From contig NZ_BAABHD010000014.1 in NCBI RefSeq assembly GCF_039541915.1, positions 89,264 to 153,263 on the forward strand: a stretch of 64,000 nt of DNA, read 5' to 3'. Shown one piece after another: positions 53,558 through 62,700 of the stretch; position 1 is the stretch's first letter; each line of letters opens with the position of its first letter. A model generated the notes under the pieces. The model had not been told where the DNA came from. It was given only the letters and a program-made list of their open reading frames with translations, and ran no database searches. Made by a program: the position numbers and the translations under genes. This DNA is from Nibrella saemangeumensis (GTDB taxonomy: Bacteria > Bacteroidota > Bacteroidia > Cytophagales > Spirosomataceae).

Positions 53558-53600
53558 CCCCATGACAGCCTAAAGGGTTTGGCTCCGGGCTATCATGGGG
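53558..53600 (-). terminator. Hairpin after the subtilase gene
   Basis: CCCCATGA-c-AGCC (53558-53570) pairs with GGCT-a-TCATGGGG (53588-53600), a 12-bp stem with one mismatch. It lies about 27 bp after the minus-strand stop at 53627, as expected for a terminator. Confidence 0.5.
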
Positions 53601-53626
53601 TAACTATGCAGGATTAAGGGTTAACA

Positions 53627-55144
53627 CTAAAGGCCTGCCCCAACAGCTTTGGCGGCATCAACGCGCCCGAAACCTGTATAGGCGTCACGGCCGGGTTTGC
53701 CAATGTCGTCAGCGGTAGCTTTCAGAACGGCTTCAACGCGAGCGGGATCCATCTGTCCGCCATTCTTGCCGATGATCAGGGCGGCTACCCCGGCTACGTG
53801 TGCGGCTGCCACACCGGTACCGTAGACGAGGTTGTAATCGCCACCGGCGGAAGAGCCATTACCCGTACTAATTATTGAGTCGAAGAGAGCACAGGGGGCC
53901 GTTTCTCCCGCTAATGTACATTCGCTGTCGGGATGTTCGAAGAAATATTCGATGGTGCCACCAGGCCCGGCTAACATGACGTCGTATGTACCGGGATTGG
54001 CGTAGAAGGGGATTTGGTCCAGGCTGGCAGTTGGATCAACCGCCCAGCCGATGGGGGTAGTAGCCGCCACGCCAATTACGTTGGGTGAACCAGAAACGGC
54101 GTTAATCGATGATTTATATTTTGTTGATTCCCCCCAAAAGGCTATCGGGGCTACCAAGGTAGCTCCCTGCTGGCGGGCCCAGCTAGTGACCCGATTCCAC
54201 ATACTCACGTAATACTGCACCAGTTTGGGGTTTGTTTCCATGTAATCATCGCTGATATCAGTGGGCGTGCCGTTGTCATTATAGAAAGAATCGCCATTCC
54301 GGGAAAAATTACTGATTATATCCAGGTGAATGACATCTGCCTGATGGTCTACCGCATCGACGATGGCCTGCCAGGCCCATGAATCAGGGAAGAAAAAAGA
54401 ATAATCACCGGCTACTTTGTAGAGCAGCAGTTTAGCCTCGGGTGCTACACCCACTATGCCGATGTTATTGTCCATGGCGGCTATAATACCCGCTGCCTGA
54501 GAACCGCTACTGAAGGAGAATTCATCAGGAAAACCTGCACCTTCACCGGGTACGAAGCTTTTACTGAATTCAATGTTGCCCATCAGATCCGGGTGGTCGA
54601 GGTCGAAGCCTCCACTCAGCACCGCTACGCGCACACCTGCGCCAGTATAGCCGGCCTGCCAGGCTTCGGGCGCATTTACAGCATCAAGGCCCCATTGCCG
54701 GTTAAAGAGTGGATTCGTGTTAGTACTATTAGGCGGGTTAATTGCCTGGATCTGTGGGGTGGCTTTCTTCGTGCGTTCATCATGTGGCGTTGTCCGCAGC
54801 GACAGTACCTCCGGCACCACAACTTCAATACCAGGTATACGAGCGGCTTTGGTGGCAAAGTCCGGATCATCGGAAGTAGCCGTAGCAAGTCCTAAGCCGC
54901 TCATCAGGGTACCAATTCGTCCGTTGACTTTCGCCACATCTGCCGTCAGGGTAGCGGGAAGCTGGTTAGTGGACATCAGTACATATCGGCCTTTGCGAAT
55001 AATAGGCACTTGGTCATCGGTTGCCGCCAGCCGGGCGTTGGCTGCACTGTGAATCGGAGTTAGTACGGGCTCGTTTACACACGCCAGAAGAGAGGCCAAA
55101 AGGAGAGCCGTCGTAAAAAGAGGCTTGGTTTTTAAGAATAGCAT
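53627..55144 (-). CDS. Subtilase-fold lipoprotein lacking the catalytic triad
   Basis: A 505-residue lipoprotein (lipobox LLAC, Cys22) with a fervidolysin-like pro-region and a full-length S8 domain (about 150-500; WGLDAVNAPEAWQAGYTGAGVRVAVL). The fold is clear, but each catalytic place is changed. The Asp of VAVIDTG is Ser177 (VAVLSGG), the His of HGTHVAG is Ser213 (SGSQAAG), and the Ser of GTSMAAPHVAG is Gly444 (GTGVAAAHVAG). The oxyanion Asn region reads VAPIAFWGES with no Asn at the place. The surrounding core remains normal, so it is probably a selected pseudoprotease rather than a dying gene. It lies directly downstream of HTCS 2 and has a TTTTGGGACA element 96 bp before its ATG. It may bind peptides or other proteins at the surface (inference). 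Confidence 0.9.
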   Translation of the reverse strand: MLFLKTKPLFTTALLLASLLACVNEPVLTPIHSAANARLAATDDQVPIIRKGRYVLMSTNQLPATLTADVAKVNGRIGTLMSGLGLATATSDDPDFATKAARIPGIEVVVPEVLSLRTTPHDERTKKATPQIQAINPPNSTNTNPLFNRQWGLDAVNAPEAWQAGYTGAGVRVAVLSGGFDLDHPDLMGNIEFSKSFVPGEGAGFPDEFSFSSGSQAAGIIAAMDNNIGIVGVAPEAKLLLYKVAGDYSFFFPDSWAWQAIVDAVDHQADVIHLDIISNFSRNGDSFYNDNGTPTDISDDYMETNPKLVQYYVSMWNRVTSWARQQGATLVAPIAFWGESTKYKSSINAVSGSPNVIGVAATTPIGWAVDPTASLDQIPFYANPGTYDVMLAGPGGTIEYFFEHPDSECTLAGETAPCALFDSIISTGNGSSAGGDYNLVYGTGVAAAHVAGVAALIIGKNGGQMDPARVEAVLKATADDIGKPGRDAYTGFGRVDAAKAVGAGL

Positions 55145-55239
55145 AGTACAATACGTTTATTGATTGTTTTGGTTGTTCTGAACAGCGCTGGGACGCTGAC
55201 GAGATAAAAGTGGAAAAGGATTGATTTTTCCGCCTTCAC

Positions 55240-55271
55240 TTTTGGGACAGAATGCTTTGATTTTGGGACAA
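55240..55271 (-). promoter_or_regulatory. HTCS-type direct-repeat element, copy 3
   Basis: TTTTGGGACA at 55240-55249 and TTTTGGGACAA at 55261-55271, again a 21-bp period. It differs from copies 1 and 2 at only two of 32 positions (GAAT for AAAG in the spacer). It lies between the HTCS 2 stop (55329) and the pseudo-subtilase start (55144). Confidence 0.7.
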
Positions 55272-55328
55272 AGCAGGGAAAGCTCACTCGTTCTTGAGCA
55301 AGCGGTAAAAAAATGAAAGGATTTTAGG

Positions 55329-58300
55329 CTACCGAACGGCAAACTCGCTGGGGGTCTGCTGGTAGATCTGCTTGAAGACGGTGGAAAAATAGGTGGGATT
55401 CTCAAAGCCTACCAGGTAAGCCGTTTCCGAAACAGTATGCCCCTGGCGCAACAACTCAGATGCCCGCTTCAGCCGGTAGTTGCGGATGACGTCGTTAGCC
55501 GATAGATTGGTCAGCGCTGTGAGCTTGCGGTGCAGCGTGCGCCGGCTCATGTTGCGCATCTCAGCCAGTTGATCTACGGTGAACCCGGAATCGTCTAACC
55601 GGCTCTCGATGCATTCAAAGACCTCGCGCAGGAACGGTTCGTCTATTTCTTTGGGCCGGAACGGGGTGTTTGCCGAGGTGAGTTGCCGTTGGTAGAAGTC
55701 GCGCAATTTGCACTGCCGCTCCAGGAGGTTACGCAGCCGCAGGTGCAGTTCGTCGAAATGAAAGGGTTTGGTCAAGTAATCGTCGGCACCCTGCTGTAAG
55801 CCTTCAAGGCGGCTGGGATGGGCGGCTTTGGCTGTCAGCAGCACCACGGCAATGTGGCTGGTGGCGGGAGTTTGCTTAATGAGCCGGGTCAGCTCGTAGC
55901 CGTCCATCTGCGGCATCATCACATCCGAAACCACTATAGCAGGCAGTTCGGTTTGTACCAGTTGCCAGCCTTCTTCGCCGTTGGCGGCCGTCAACACTCG
56001 AACGTAGGCGGTCAGTTCACCGGCAATAAAATCGCGGAGTTCGGTATTGTCTTCTACTACCAGCATAAGGGGTTTGTCGCTGTCGTCTTGAGCAGAAGCC
56101 ACCAGCGGGGCTGCGCTAAGCGTCGGCGATAACACCGGTACGGCCGGCAGGCTGGCGGGCTGTTCATGTCCTTTGGCCAGCGGCATAGGAATCTCTATGG
56201 TTATGCGGGTGCCAGTGCCCAGTTCACTGCTAACCGAAATGGTCCCGCTCATCAATTCAGTCAGTTCGTTGACCAGCGCCAGCCCGATACCGGTTCCTTC
56301 ATGGGCTCGGGTACGGGAGGTATCGACCTGGTAGAAGCGGTCGAAGATATGGGGCAGTTTGTCGGCCGGAATGCCCCGGCCGGTGTCGGTTACTGTAAGT
56401 CGGGCATGGGCATCGTCGGCGTCAAATTGGACGGTGACCTGTCCACCGGCATCGGTAAACTTTAAAGCGTTTGATACCAGGTTGTACATGATCTTTTCCA
56501 GTTTGTCGGCGTCGAACAGCCGCTCCGGGTCTGGTCCGATGGTGGTGAAGCGCAGGGTTATCCGTTTTTGCTGCGCCAGCGGCTGAAAAGCGCTCAGCAA
56601 TTCCTTTACAAACTGGCTTACCTTGCCCCGCGCCAGGGATACGGTCATGTTGCCGGCTTCGAGTTTAGAGAGGTCCAGCAGTTGATTGATGAGCCGCAGG
56701 AGTTGCCGCGCGTTGCGGTGGACGGACGACAGCGTTTGCCGGGTGGCGGTATCGTGCTTAGTCTCCTGCAGCAGTTTTTCGGTGGGCGACAGAATCAGCG
56801 ACAGTGGCGTGCGGAACTCGTGGGTGATGTTGGAGAAGAAGCGGGTTTTCAACTCGTCGACCGCCCGGAGTTGTTCGGCTTCCTGCTGTTTTAACTGCAT
56901 CGCCTGTTGCTGCCGGGCCTGCCCAATCCGAAACTGCACAAACCCAAACACCGCCCCGCCGAAGGCCAGGGTGTACAGCGCATAGGCCCACCAGGTCGCC
57001 CAGAACGGGGGTGTAATCATCACGTCCAGTTGCTTGACGTGGCGGCTCCACCGGCCGTCGGCGTTGGTGGCCATGACCTCAAAGGTGTAACGGCCCGGCC
57101 GGAGTTGGGTGTAGTTGGCGGTGTTCTGGGTGCCGGCGTTTACCCAGTCGTCATCGACACCCGCCAGCCGGTAGCGGTACTGAATCTTCTCCGGCTTGCT
57201 GTACTGCAGCCCCGCGAACTCAAACGTCAGGAAGTTTTGGGTATGATCGAGCGTGAGCTGGTCAAGGGCGTTAATGGGTTCGGGTAGGGGGGAGGAGGGC
57301 CCCTCGGCTTCGATCACCGCGTTGTTGATCCGTAATCCCGATAAGACCACGGGCGGCTCAAATAAATTCTCCTGGAGGGCAGCCGGGTCAAACACGGTCA
57401 TGCCGGTTCGGCCGCCGAAAGCCAGCCGGCCGTCGGGTAACCGGGTGGAGAGGGCATAAACAAACTCGTGGTCCTGCAGCCCGTCGGACCGTGTAAAGAC
57501 GCGTTTATGGAACGTACGAGGGTTTAGCCTGACAAGTCCTTTATAGGTTGCCGCCCACAGATAACCCTGCCGGTCGGTGAGCAGGCTGGTAATGGTATTG
57601 TTGGGTAGCCCGTCCTGTTCGGAAAAGGTTCGGAACCGACCGGTTTGGGTATCGAACCGGGCGAGACCCGCCCCCAGCGTGCCAATCCATAACACGGCCG
57701 GATGATACGGATCGGCCGCCAGACACATCAGTTGGTTCGTCGGCAGAGACTGCTGTTTGGTGGGCTGATGCAACAGTTGCGCGACGATCTTTCGTTGGTG
57801 GAGGTCGTATTTAAATAATCCTTTTCCCAGAAAGGAAGCCATCCAGACAACCGAACCCATCGGTTCCAGATCGCCCACATCCAGTCCGGGATTCGAGTAC
57901 GTCAGCGGTACTATACTGTTGGGCCATTTCTGAATGATCTTACCGGTAGAGTCTGTTTCAGCCAGGCCTGCTACATTACTGTATAGCCAAAAGTGTCCCC
58001 GCTGGTCAGCTTTAAGGGTAAGCTTGCAGCCCGTGCTATCACCGCTGTGACTGCTGGTGGTCCGTTTCGGTTCGGGATTGCACCGGTACAGGGAGGCCAG
58101 GTCGATAAACCAGAGGTGGTTGTTGGCGTACGTAAACCGCGTCCAGGAGTCACCGTTGGAATCGACCCAGGAAGGAGGGGTTATGTTTAAAACCATCCGG
58201 AGCAGGTCTGACTTCCAGCCGTCGCGGTATGGATACGTTTGAAACGGAAACGCGTGGAGATCCATCAGGCTTACCCCGCCTTCGTGGGTCCGGAGCCACA

Positions 58301-59267
58301 ACACACCAGACTGGTCGAGCAGCATCGGCATTCCGGACGGGGTTCGGTTATCAGCAGGGATTGCCAGTTCGCCAATCTGCGTAAACTGGTTGTCGGCCGT
58401 AAACCGGTAGATTCGGTTGGCAATACAGATATATACGTTTCCGTCGGCCAGTAGCCGCATGCCGTAAATCTCCTGCTCCGTATCGGTGCCGGGCATGGGG
58501 ACATCCTTATACTGACCGGTGCGCAGGTCCAGCAGAAACAGATAGTGCCGGCCGACAATCACAAGCTCACCCGGTTTTCGCTCAACAGTCAGAGACCAGT
58601 CGATGGCGCGCATACTGCGGTACATCCAGCGGCTGAGCGAGCCCGGATAGGGAAGTAGGCGGTGCCGGCCGGTCTGCAGATCAAATTCGATTATTCCCTC
58701 ATCATAATGCCCGAATGCCCGGCCGTTGGAAGCGGCCTGTAGCGAGTGAAGGGTCCGGATGGCCGGTCCGACCTGCTGCTCGGTCCAGTACCGCACCCGG
58801 CCACTCCGCAGGTCGTAGTGCTGCGCTTTTTGTCCCCGCCATAACGCCCAGAGGCTTTTACCATCCGGCGCAAAATCCACGGACTCAATCTTGTTCCGAC
58901 CCTGCCGATGACGGGGTAGCCACATGGAAAATTGTTCAGTAGCGGGTTCGAACCGCTGAACATCGCCGGTTCTTGTTTGTAACAGCAACGTACCATCGGA
59001 CAACGATTGCATCCAGCCGATGCTGCTTTCGGCCAGCGAATTAGCCTGGGTAGTATGCCGGAATACTTTCATGATACGGCCGTCGTAGCGGGCCAGTCCA
59101 TCGGCTGTAGCCAGCCAGATAAAGCCGGCCCGGTCCTGCACCACACCGTTGACGCTGCTGTTGGGTAGTCCGTCGTTGATGGTCAGCGTGCGGGTGCGTG
59201 GCAGTGGCATGGCCTGGAGCAGGACACTGACTAATAGCAGGCAGGCAGTTAACACGGACGGCATCAT
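55329..59267 (-). CDS. Hybrid two-component system sensor/regulator (HTCS) 2
   Basis: A 1312-residue paralog of HTCS 1 with the same domain order: signal peptide (1-22), Reg_prop repeats and Y_Y_Y domain, membrane segment (WATWWAYALYTLAFGGAVFGFV), HisKA with His816, HATPase_c, receiver with Asp1115 (AIVVSDVMMPQMDGYELT) and AraC HTH at the C-terminus ending TPSEFAVR. The kinase-to-AraC half is much more alike than the sensor half: the two likely see different ligands but bind the same DNA. The stop is followed by the sequence AGCTCACTCGTTCTTGAGCA, which also follows HTCS 1, so the duplication included the 3' flank. The downstream gene is the pseudo-subtilase. Confidence 0.96.
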   Translation of the reverse strand: MMPSVLTACLLLVSVLLQAMPLPRTRTLTINDGLPNSSVNGVVQDRAGFIWLATADGLARYDGRIMKVFRHTTQANSLAESSIGWMQSLSDGTLLLQTRTGDVQRFEPATEQFSMWLPRHRQGRNKIESVDFAPDGKSLWALWRGQKAQHYDLRSGRVRYWTEQQVGPAIRTLHSLQAASNGRAFGHYDEGIIEFDLQTGRHRLLPYPGSLSRWMYRSMRAIDWSLTVERKPGELVIVGRHYLFLLDLRTGQYKDVPMPGTDTEQEIYGMRLLADGNVYICIANRIYRFTADNQFTQIGELAIPADNRTPSGMPMLLDQSGVLWLRTHEGGVSLMDLHAFPFQTYPYRDGWKSDLLRMVLNITPPSWVDSNGDSWTRFTYANNHLWFIDLASLYRCNPEPKRTTSSHSGDSTGCKLTLKADQRGHFWLYSNVAGLAETDSTGKIIQKWPNSIVPLTYSNPGLDVGDLEPMGSVVWMASFLGKGLFKYDLHQRKIVAQLLHQPTKQQSLPTNQLMCLAADPYHPAVLWIGTLGAGLARFDTQTGRFRTFSEQDGLPNNTITSLLTDRQGYLWAATYKGLVRLNPRTFHKRVFTRSDGLQDHEFVYALSTRLPDGRLAFGGRTGMTVFDPAALQENLFEPPVVLSGLRINNAVIEAEGPSSPLPEPINALDQLTLDHTQNFLTFEFAGLQYSKPEKIQYRYRLAGVDDDWVNAGTQNTANYTQLRPGRYTFEVMATNADGRWSRHVKQLDVMITPPFWATWWAYALYTLAFGGAVFGFVQFRIGQARQQQAMQLKQQEAEQLRAVDELKTRFFSNITHEFRTPLSLILSPTEKLLQETKHDTATRQTLSSVHRNARQLLRLINQLLDLSKLEAGNMTVSLARGKVSQFVKELLSAFQPLAQQKRITLRFTTIGPDPERLFDADKLEKIMYNLVSNALKFTDAGGQVTVQFDADDAHARLTVTDTGRGIPADKLPHIFDRFYQVDTSRTRAHEGTGIGLALVNELTELMSGTISVSSELGTGTRITIEIPMPLAKGHEQPASLPAVPVLSPTLSAAPLVASAQDDSDKPLMLVVEDNTELRDFIAGELTAYVRVLTAANGEEGWQLVQTELPAIVVSDVMMPQMDGYELTRLIKQTPATSHIAVVLLTAKAAHPSRLEGLQQGADDYLTKPFHFDELHLRLRNLLERQCKLRDFYQRQLTSANTPFRPKEIDEPFLREVFECIESRLDDSGFTVDQLAEMRNMSRRTLHRKLTALTNLSANDVIRNYRLKRASELLRQGHTVSETAYLVGFENPTYFSTVFKQIYQQTPSEFAVR

Positions 59268-59396
59268 GCTGACCAGAATGGCAAGGGTTTAACAGGGCTT
59301 AGCTAACAGATAGCCTCACTTGGAATCGGTTGCCTATATTAAGTAAAAGTGCTTATTGTTGCGGCCTGCCATTTATCGAACGGTCAGAAAGGCTAA

Positions 59397-59717
59397 CGGG
59401 CCTCGCCGGTTTTATTTAACGAAACGATACCGCTTGAGCTGAGTGGAGAGCTTTACAATGAGTGCACGGGTGAAATGATCGCATTTTCCGGGCAAGGGAA
59501 TACAGTGGTGGTCGGGGTTGTTAATAAAAATCGAGGTACATTTACCTTTCACACCAATGTTGCCAACATTAAAGCTACCGGAGAGACATCCGGCGCTACC
59601 TACATTGGGACCCAGGCTTCTTTGAAGGCGGTGGTGAAACTAGCCGGGGGTCAGGGTTGCCCGGTTGCTATACGACTTATCTTATCCCTTCTTTATCTAT
59701 TATTCCGTAACAGGTAA
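59397..59717 (+). pseudogene. Truncated relative of the small secreted paralogs
   Basis: An open frame from 59397 reads FNETIPLELSGELYNECTGE, then VNKNRGTFTFHTNVANIKATG and GATYIGTQASLKAVV, followed by unrelated residues and a stop at 59717. The C-x-GE, T-F-H-N and G-TYIG spacing match the paralogs at 46150 and 46716 (CDGTEI, VNFNQHVNADLTG, GNTYIGK). The signal peptide and the C-terminal third are missing, and the only ATG (59475) is inside the domain. It is a decayed gene on the opposite strand that overlaps the end of the propeller kinase by 18 bp. No other gene is seen in the 432-bp gap. Confidence 0.5.
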
Positions 59718-62700
59718 CTCGACTATAAACTCGGTCCCCTCGCCTGTTTTAGTCTCCACCTGCATCTCTCCCCCATGACCTTTGGTGACTATATCGTAGC
59801 TCAGGCTTAGCCCCAGTCCTGTACCCTGCCCGGTGGGTTTAGTGGTAAAGAAGGGCTGGTAGATTTTAGTTAGGATTTCCGATGGAATGCCCGTGCCATT
59901 GTCCTTGACCCGCAACTCTACTTTGCCGTTCTCCTGATGTGTGGTTACCTCCACCTGTGGCTGATAGCCGTTGCCGGTTTGCCGATGCTTTTCCTGCACG
60001 GCATAAAAGGCATTGTTGTAGAGGTTCAAGAGTACCCGGCCTATCTCCTGCGGGGCGATATTAACCTGCTTTACGCTGGGGTCCAGGTTCAGCCGCAGGT
60101 CGGCATTAAAATTTTGGTCTTTGGCCCGAATGCCGTGGTAGGCTAGTCGGAGGTATTCGTCGGCCAGGGCGTTGAGGTCGGTGGGTTGCTTCTCGCCACT
60201 GCTGGCGCGGGAGTGCTGTAACATGCCTTTGACAATGCTATCGGCCCGTTTGCCGTGGTGACTGACTTTCTCCAGGGTTTCTTTAAGGTCACTGGCAATG
60301 TCGAGCACATCGTCGGTATGGCCGGCTTTAGCCTCTTCCACGAGTTCATCGATCAATTCGGTGCTTACCTCTGAGAGGTTATTGACGAAGTTCAACGGGT
60401 TCTGGATTTCGTGAGCGATGCCGGCGGTGAGTTGGCCCAAAGAGGCCATTTTTTCTTTCTGGACGAGTTGATCCTGGGTGGCTTTTAACTCAGTTAAGGT
60501 ATCTTCCAGGTTATCACGCTGAGTTTCGATCTCTTCCTTCTGCTGCTGAATCTGCTGGGTTCTGAGCGATACTTTCTCTTCGAGTATCCGGTTCTGCCGC
60601 CGTAAGGTGCGGGAGCGGTAAAGGATATACGCCCGCAAACTACTGGCCAGCAGCACCGCATACAGCACATACGCCCACCAGGTATGCCACCAGGGGGGAT
60701 ATATAATTACCTTGATTGAGGTAGGACGTTCACTCCATAATCCATCGGCGTTAGCGGCTTTGACCTGGAAGGTGTAGGTGCCGGGGGCCAGATCGGTATA
60801 GCGGGCCTGCCGGGTGGTGGCCGGTGACCAGTCCTTGTCGTAACCATCCAGCCGATAAGCATACTGTATCTGAGCGGCACGGATGTAGTGGGGAGCTACA
60901 AATTGAAACGTCAGATCATTCTGGTCATACGCCAGAGTAACTTCATCGGCTACGGAGATATGTGCTTTGAGGGGCTGTTTGTCGCCAATTTCGACCGGGG
61001 TGTTGAAGATAGTCAGGCCAGTCAGCGCTACCTTTGGCTTAATAGTATCGGTGGTTATTTGATCCGGTCGAAATCTGACAAAGCCTTCAAACCCGCCGAA
61101 GTAAAAGGTACCATCCGGTGCTTTGGTGCTGCGGTGGAAAAAGCGCAGATCCGGAAAGCCTTGCGAAGGGTTGAAGTTCTGGACCCGACCCGTAGCCGGG
61201 TCAAAGCGGCTTAGACCGTTATCTGAGCCAAGCCAGATATATCCATGCCGGTCCTGCTGCACCGTCCGTACAGCTTGGTAAGGTAGTCCCTGCTCCGAGG
61301 TAAATCGTTTTATAGTGCCTTTCTCCGGGTCAATCTTCATGAGCCCTTTAAAGTAATCGGTGGCCCAAATTGTACCTGAACCTGAGGTATCTTCCAGCAG
61401 AGACACGACAAAATGGGGGCCTTCGAGCTGATTATGGTAGTGAATAAACGTATTTGTGGCCGGGTTGTACTTTGCCACTCCCTGGTTACCAGTTCCAATC
61501 CAGATGTTTCCCTTTTTATCCTGAAGAAGGCAGTGACTATTATAATCTAATAGACCGTTTAGCTGTGACTTCCGGACCAGTTTTGCTATCTGTTCTGTCT
61601 GCGATGTTGTCAGCGGCAGCACCTGAATACCCCACCAATCGGGTCGGTCGGGGCCTGCATAGAGCCATTGACCAAAGCTGTGCCACTCGTTTGTCCGGTA
61701 CCGAAGCCGGTAACTGCCCGCTGCTAATTGAATCGGTTCGATCTGCAGGCGATTGTCGAGCCTGCCTCCGGCATGGCGGCTGCGGGCAACGTTCATTTCC
61801 CAGACGATGTGTCCTTTGCTGTCTTCAATCCAGCCGTAGTCAGAGCGGTTCAGAGCCGTTAGCTCTCCCATAGCAGTAACCAGTACCGCACCAGGTTTGG
61901 TCAGGGCAAAAGGTATTGTTTTATCTACCTTATTAGCGGGATGTAAAATGGATGCAATCGGCTTAACTTGCCTCAACAGCATATCAACTTGTCGGAGTAA
62001 AACGTCCTGGTAGGTGGTGTCTGCCTGATGAAAGGCCTTGAATTGCCGACGTTCAATGTCCATCCGGTTCAGTCCCCATTCTGTACTAACCCACAGCGAA
62101 CCATCGCGGGCGGGTAGAATGGCTTCAACTACATCATTGCTTATTGTATGTTGATCGTAGATGTTATTTGCAAATCGGGTAAATGTGCCTGTTTGGCGAT
62201 TGAGCAAACATAAGCCACCTCCGTAGGTCCCAACCCACAACCGTTTTTGGCGGTCTTCTACAATACTGGATACACCACCCTTTGCAATTGATGCACGATT
62301 TTTAGGGTCATGCGTATAATGCGTGAATACGCCTGTTTTCCTGTTCCACCGGTCGAGACCTTTAAATGTGCCCAGCCATAGGACATCGGGCTCTGAGGGT
62401 GCCTCGTAAATGGCGGTTACCACAATATCAGATACGGTATTTTTTTGGGTAGAATCGTGGGTATATCGGGTGAAACGGGGCATTCGATTCTGTTTGAACA
62501 GCCCAAACCCTGGTGCATTTACCCACACTGAACCGCTGTGGTCTTCCAGCACTGTTGAAACACCCCAGGTAATGCGTAACCCCGGACTATCTTTATAACG
62601 GGTAAACTGGTCAGTACGGTGGTCATAAAAATCTACCCCAATATGATCGACATAACCCCAGGTACTTTGAGCTCTAAACCACATATCTCCATTTTTCATC

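Noticed and set aside
59475..59717. Intact 80-residue gene starting at ATG 59475
   Set aside because: The family-like sequence begins well before this ATG in the same frame, so the start lies inside the old domain.
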